64,000 nucleotides of DNA from Planctomycetes bacterium MalM25 (lineage in GTDB: Bacteria; Planctomycetota; Planctomycetia; Pirellulales; Lacipirellulaceae), in NCBI GenBank assembly GCA_007745835.1, contig CP036424.1, positions 1,511,001-1,575,000 of the forward strand, written 5' to 3'. The notes under the pieces were generated by a model. That model was not told the origin of the DNA, did not search any database, and was given only the letters and a program-made list of their open reading frames with translations. Both the position numbers and the translations under genes were made by a program. Shown one piece after another: positions 62,330 through 64,000 of the stretch (the first letter of the stretch is position 1; each line of letters starts with the position of its first letter).

Positions 62330-62587
62330 ATGCGACCTCTCTCGCGCCCCCGAAAGCGACTGCTGCGTCCTCAGGCGTGGCTCTGGGTCTTGCTCACGGT
62401 CTGCACCCTCGGGTCGAGCACCGGCTGCCTGATCCCGATGTACTCGGCCGATCCGGCCCGACGGGCTCAGCAACTGCTCTACACGTCGGAAGACCTCCGC
62501 ACTTTCCTTGATGAGTGGGAACGCATCTGGTTCCTGGACTCGCCCAGCCACATGAAGCCGTACCGCACCAGCGGTCTGGTTCTGTAG
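62330..62587 (+). CDS. Small predicted lipoprotein, planctomycete type
   Basis: This 85-residue protein has a basic N-terminus, a hydrophobic segment (WLWVLLTVCTLGSSTG) and a lipobox-like STGC at residues 30-33. A short conserved-looking domain follows (SADPARRAQQLLYTSEDLRTFLDEWERIWFLDSPSHMKPYRT). A perfect AAGGAGGAG site 9 bases before the ATG at 62330 makes the start secure; strong sites are rare in this window. Membrane-anchored, function unknown. Confidence 0.85.
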   Translation: MRPLSRPRKRLLRPQAWLWVLLTVCTLGSSTGCLIPMYSADPARRAQQLLYTSEDLRTFLDEWERIWFLDSPSHMKPYRTSGLVL

Positions 62588-62701
62588 CACGGCGTCGGTC
62601 GACGGCCCGCCGGTTGGGCGGGCCGCTAGGAGCGATCGCGGCGGCCGGGTAGGCTGCTGGGCTCGTGGTATGCCCGTACGTCGCGTCGAAACAGTGCTTT
62701 T

Positions 62702-63682
62702 ATGTCCCCAGGGCCCGGTGAGCCGTCTCTCGCGTCGGTCGAGACCACGGCGCCACAAGTCGATCTAACGGTCACTCTAGGTCGCTTGCGGCTGCCCAAT
62801 CCGGTGATGGTCGCCTCGGGGACGTTCGGCTACGCCCGCGAGCTCGCCTCGCTGGTCGATCTGAGCCGCCTGGGCGGCATCCTGCCGAAGACGGTCACCG
62901 CCACGCCCCGTGAGGGCAACGCCCCGTGGCGGACGGTCGAGACCTCCGCCGGCATGCTCAACGCGATCGGCCTAGATAACGACGGCGTCGACGCGTTCCT
63001 CGAGCACCATCTCCCCTACCTAGCGTCGGTCGGGGCACCGATTGTGGTGAGTGTCGCCGGGCGGACGGGCGACGAGTTCGTCGACCTGGTCCGCCGCTTT
63101 GCTGCGGTGGACAGCTCGCTCCGCCCCGCCGCGATCGAGCTCAATCTCTCCTGCCCGAACGTCTCGGGCGGCGTCGACTTCGGCAGCGACCCGGCGAAGT
63201 GCGAAGCGGTGGTGCGCGACTGCGTCGCCGCGAGCGACCTGCCGATCCTCGCGAAGCTCACGCCCAACGTGACCAGCGTGCCGACCATGGCCAAGGCGGC
63301 CGAAGCCGGCGGTTGCGATGCGATCACGCTGATCAATACGGTGCTCGGCATGGGCGTCGACTGGCGGAACCAGAAGCCGCTATTGGCGAACGTCGTCGGT
63401 GGCCTCAGCGGCCCCGCGATCAAGCCGATTGCGCTGCGTTGCGTCTACCAAGCGGCGGGCGCCGTGAGCTGCCCGATCGTCGGCGTCGGCGGAGCCGCCA
63501 CGCTCGACGACGTCATGGAGTTCCTCGTCGCCGGCGCCAGCGCGGTGCAACTTGGCACCGTGAACTTCTACCGCCCGCAGGCATCGATGGAGATGCTCGA
63601 CGGCTTGCCGACGGCGTTGGCGGAGTTGAACGCGGCGAGCGTCTCGCAGGTGGTTGGCTCGCTCGCTACGGGGAAGTCATGA
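62702..63682 (+). CDS. pyrD: Dihydroorotate dehydrogenase, class 1 (probably 1B)
   Basis: This 326-residue FMN enzyme oxidises dihydroorotate to orotate in pyrimidine synthesis. It starts the barrel with VTLGRLRLPNPVMVASGTFGYARE and has the FMN-site ELNLSCPNVSGGVDFGSDP, with the Cys acting as base in class 1 enzymes. Later come LINTVLGMGVDWR and IVGVGGAATLDDVMEFLVAGASAVQLGT. The pattern fits class 1B, which needs the PyrK electron-transfer subunit; pyrK is not in the window. The ATG at 62702 gives a 22-residue leader before the first strand, so a later start is possible. An inverted-repeat element begins at its stop codon. Confidence 0.93.
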   Translation: MSPGPGEPSLASVETTAPQVDLTVTLGRLRLPNPVMVASGTFGYARELASLVDLSRLGGILPKTVTATPREGNAPWRTVETSAGMLNAIGLDNDGVDAFLEHHLPYLASVGAPIVVSVAGRTGDEFVDLVRRFAAVDSSLRPAAIELNLSCPNVSGGVDFGSDPAKCEAVVRDCVAASDLPILAKLTPNVTSVPTMAKAAEAGGCDAITLINTVLGMGVDWRNQKPLLANVVGGLSGPAIKPIALRCVYQAAGAVSCPIVGVGGAATLDDVMEFLVAGASAVQLGTVNFYRPQASMEMLDGLPTALAELNAASVSQVVGSLATGKS

Positions 63683-63981
63683 GAAGGAGATAAGGGGATG
63701 GTGGCTTGGCGGGTCGCGTGCGGTGTTGGATTCCAAGACGCCGTTAGCTGACTCACCGGCCTCTGTGGAGATCGAGGGGATGACGAGTTAGTGGGGCGGA
63801 CCGCCACGGAATGGATTGTCCCTTGAACGAACGTTCGGGAGTTCGAACTGATTTCAGCCTTCCCGCTTCCACTCTCAAGGCGACCTCCCCCCATCCCCTC
63901 ACACAGCCGTCATTTAGCACTCGCCGATACCGAACAACCAACGACCCCAACCTCACTTCAAGCCATCCCCCCATCTCCTCA
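63681..63981. mobile_element. Second MITE-like/inverted-repeat element, extends to near window end
   Basis: The left end GAGAAGGAGATAAGGGGATG (63681-63700) matches the left end of the 19075 element at 19 of 20 positions. The right end, near 63962-63981 (GCCATCCCC, CCATCTCCTC), is its imperfect inverse. A further inverse-type CCCCCATCCCCTC lies at about 63888-63900. The left end overlaps the pyrD stop codon (TGA at 63680-63682). About 260 bases of non-coding sequence lie between, unrelated to the centre of the first element as far as I can see. Confidence 0.6.
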
Positions 63982-64000
63982 TGCGTGCTCTCTCCGGAAT

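Overview
The window is high-GC bacterial chromosome, about two thirds G+C by eye, with mostly housekeeping genes and no rRNA, tRNA, CRISPR array, phage or intact insertion sequence that I could recognise. Several traits point to Planctomycetota, most likely the Pirellulales: small C-x2-C zinc-ribbon membrane proteins, a PEP-CTERM protein, a secretin-N repeat protein without a barrel, a giant inverse-autotransporter-like protein, stand-alone CoaB, TadE/TadG pilin-like genes, and many genes without a clear Shine-Dalgarno sequence. This placement is inference from gene content, not from a marker gene.

Layout. 1-6500: an ACT-domain protein, a zinc-ribbon membrane protein, a SAMHD1-like HD phosphohydrolase, an RNase H-like protein without its catalytic carboxylates, and glgB. 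6500-16800: a PpiD-like membrane chaperone, topA, a divergent membrane-protein/HxlR-regulator pair around a duplicated operator, a DinB-family protein, pckA and coaB. 16773-24700: argC-argJ, a miniature inverted-repeat element, a K+ channel with RCK domains, an M1 aminopeptidase with HEAT repeats, and sthA. 24800-30000: a secreted DUF4114 protein followed by tadE-tadG(vWA)-tadE, then acpS and a cystathionine gamma-synthase/lyase. 30079-36934: a secretin-N repeat protein, an EF-hand protein, a CinA-like protein and glutamine-dependent NAD synthetase.

36935-39205 is the compositional outlier. It is a visibly lower-GC islet holding two overlapping genes: a MotA/TolQ/ExbB-type proton-channel subunit with an N-terminal zinc ribbon, and a single-pass TolR/ExbD/MotB-like partner with the conserved membrane aspartate. 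Three hairpins precede them. No TonB, Tol-Pal, flagellar or known Zorya effector gene is adjacent. This orphan ion-motive pair is the best candidate for an undescribed system.

39206-55650: rlmKL, a secreted HAD phosphatase-like protein, a PEP-CTERM cyclophilin-like protein, a DksA/TraR-type zinc-finger protein, the 1491-residue inverse-autotransporter-like protein, an LD-carboxypeptidase, purU, an HDOD protein, an AAA ATPase, a globin-fold protein without a proximal histidine, dcd and nth. 55842-61238 is a likely operon: a LON-N domain protein, an FAD/4Fe-4S/CCG oxidoreductase, a cysteine-desulfurase-like enzyme and a YkgJ-type cysteine-cluster protein. The window ends with an HU/IHF-like gene behind a textbook sigma-70 promoter, a small lipoprotein, pyrD, and a second inverted-repeat element that reaches almost to the window edge. 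At least three families of short dispersed inverted repeats sit in the gaps; one supplies the last codons and stop of coaB.
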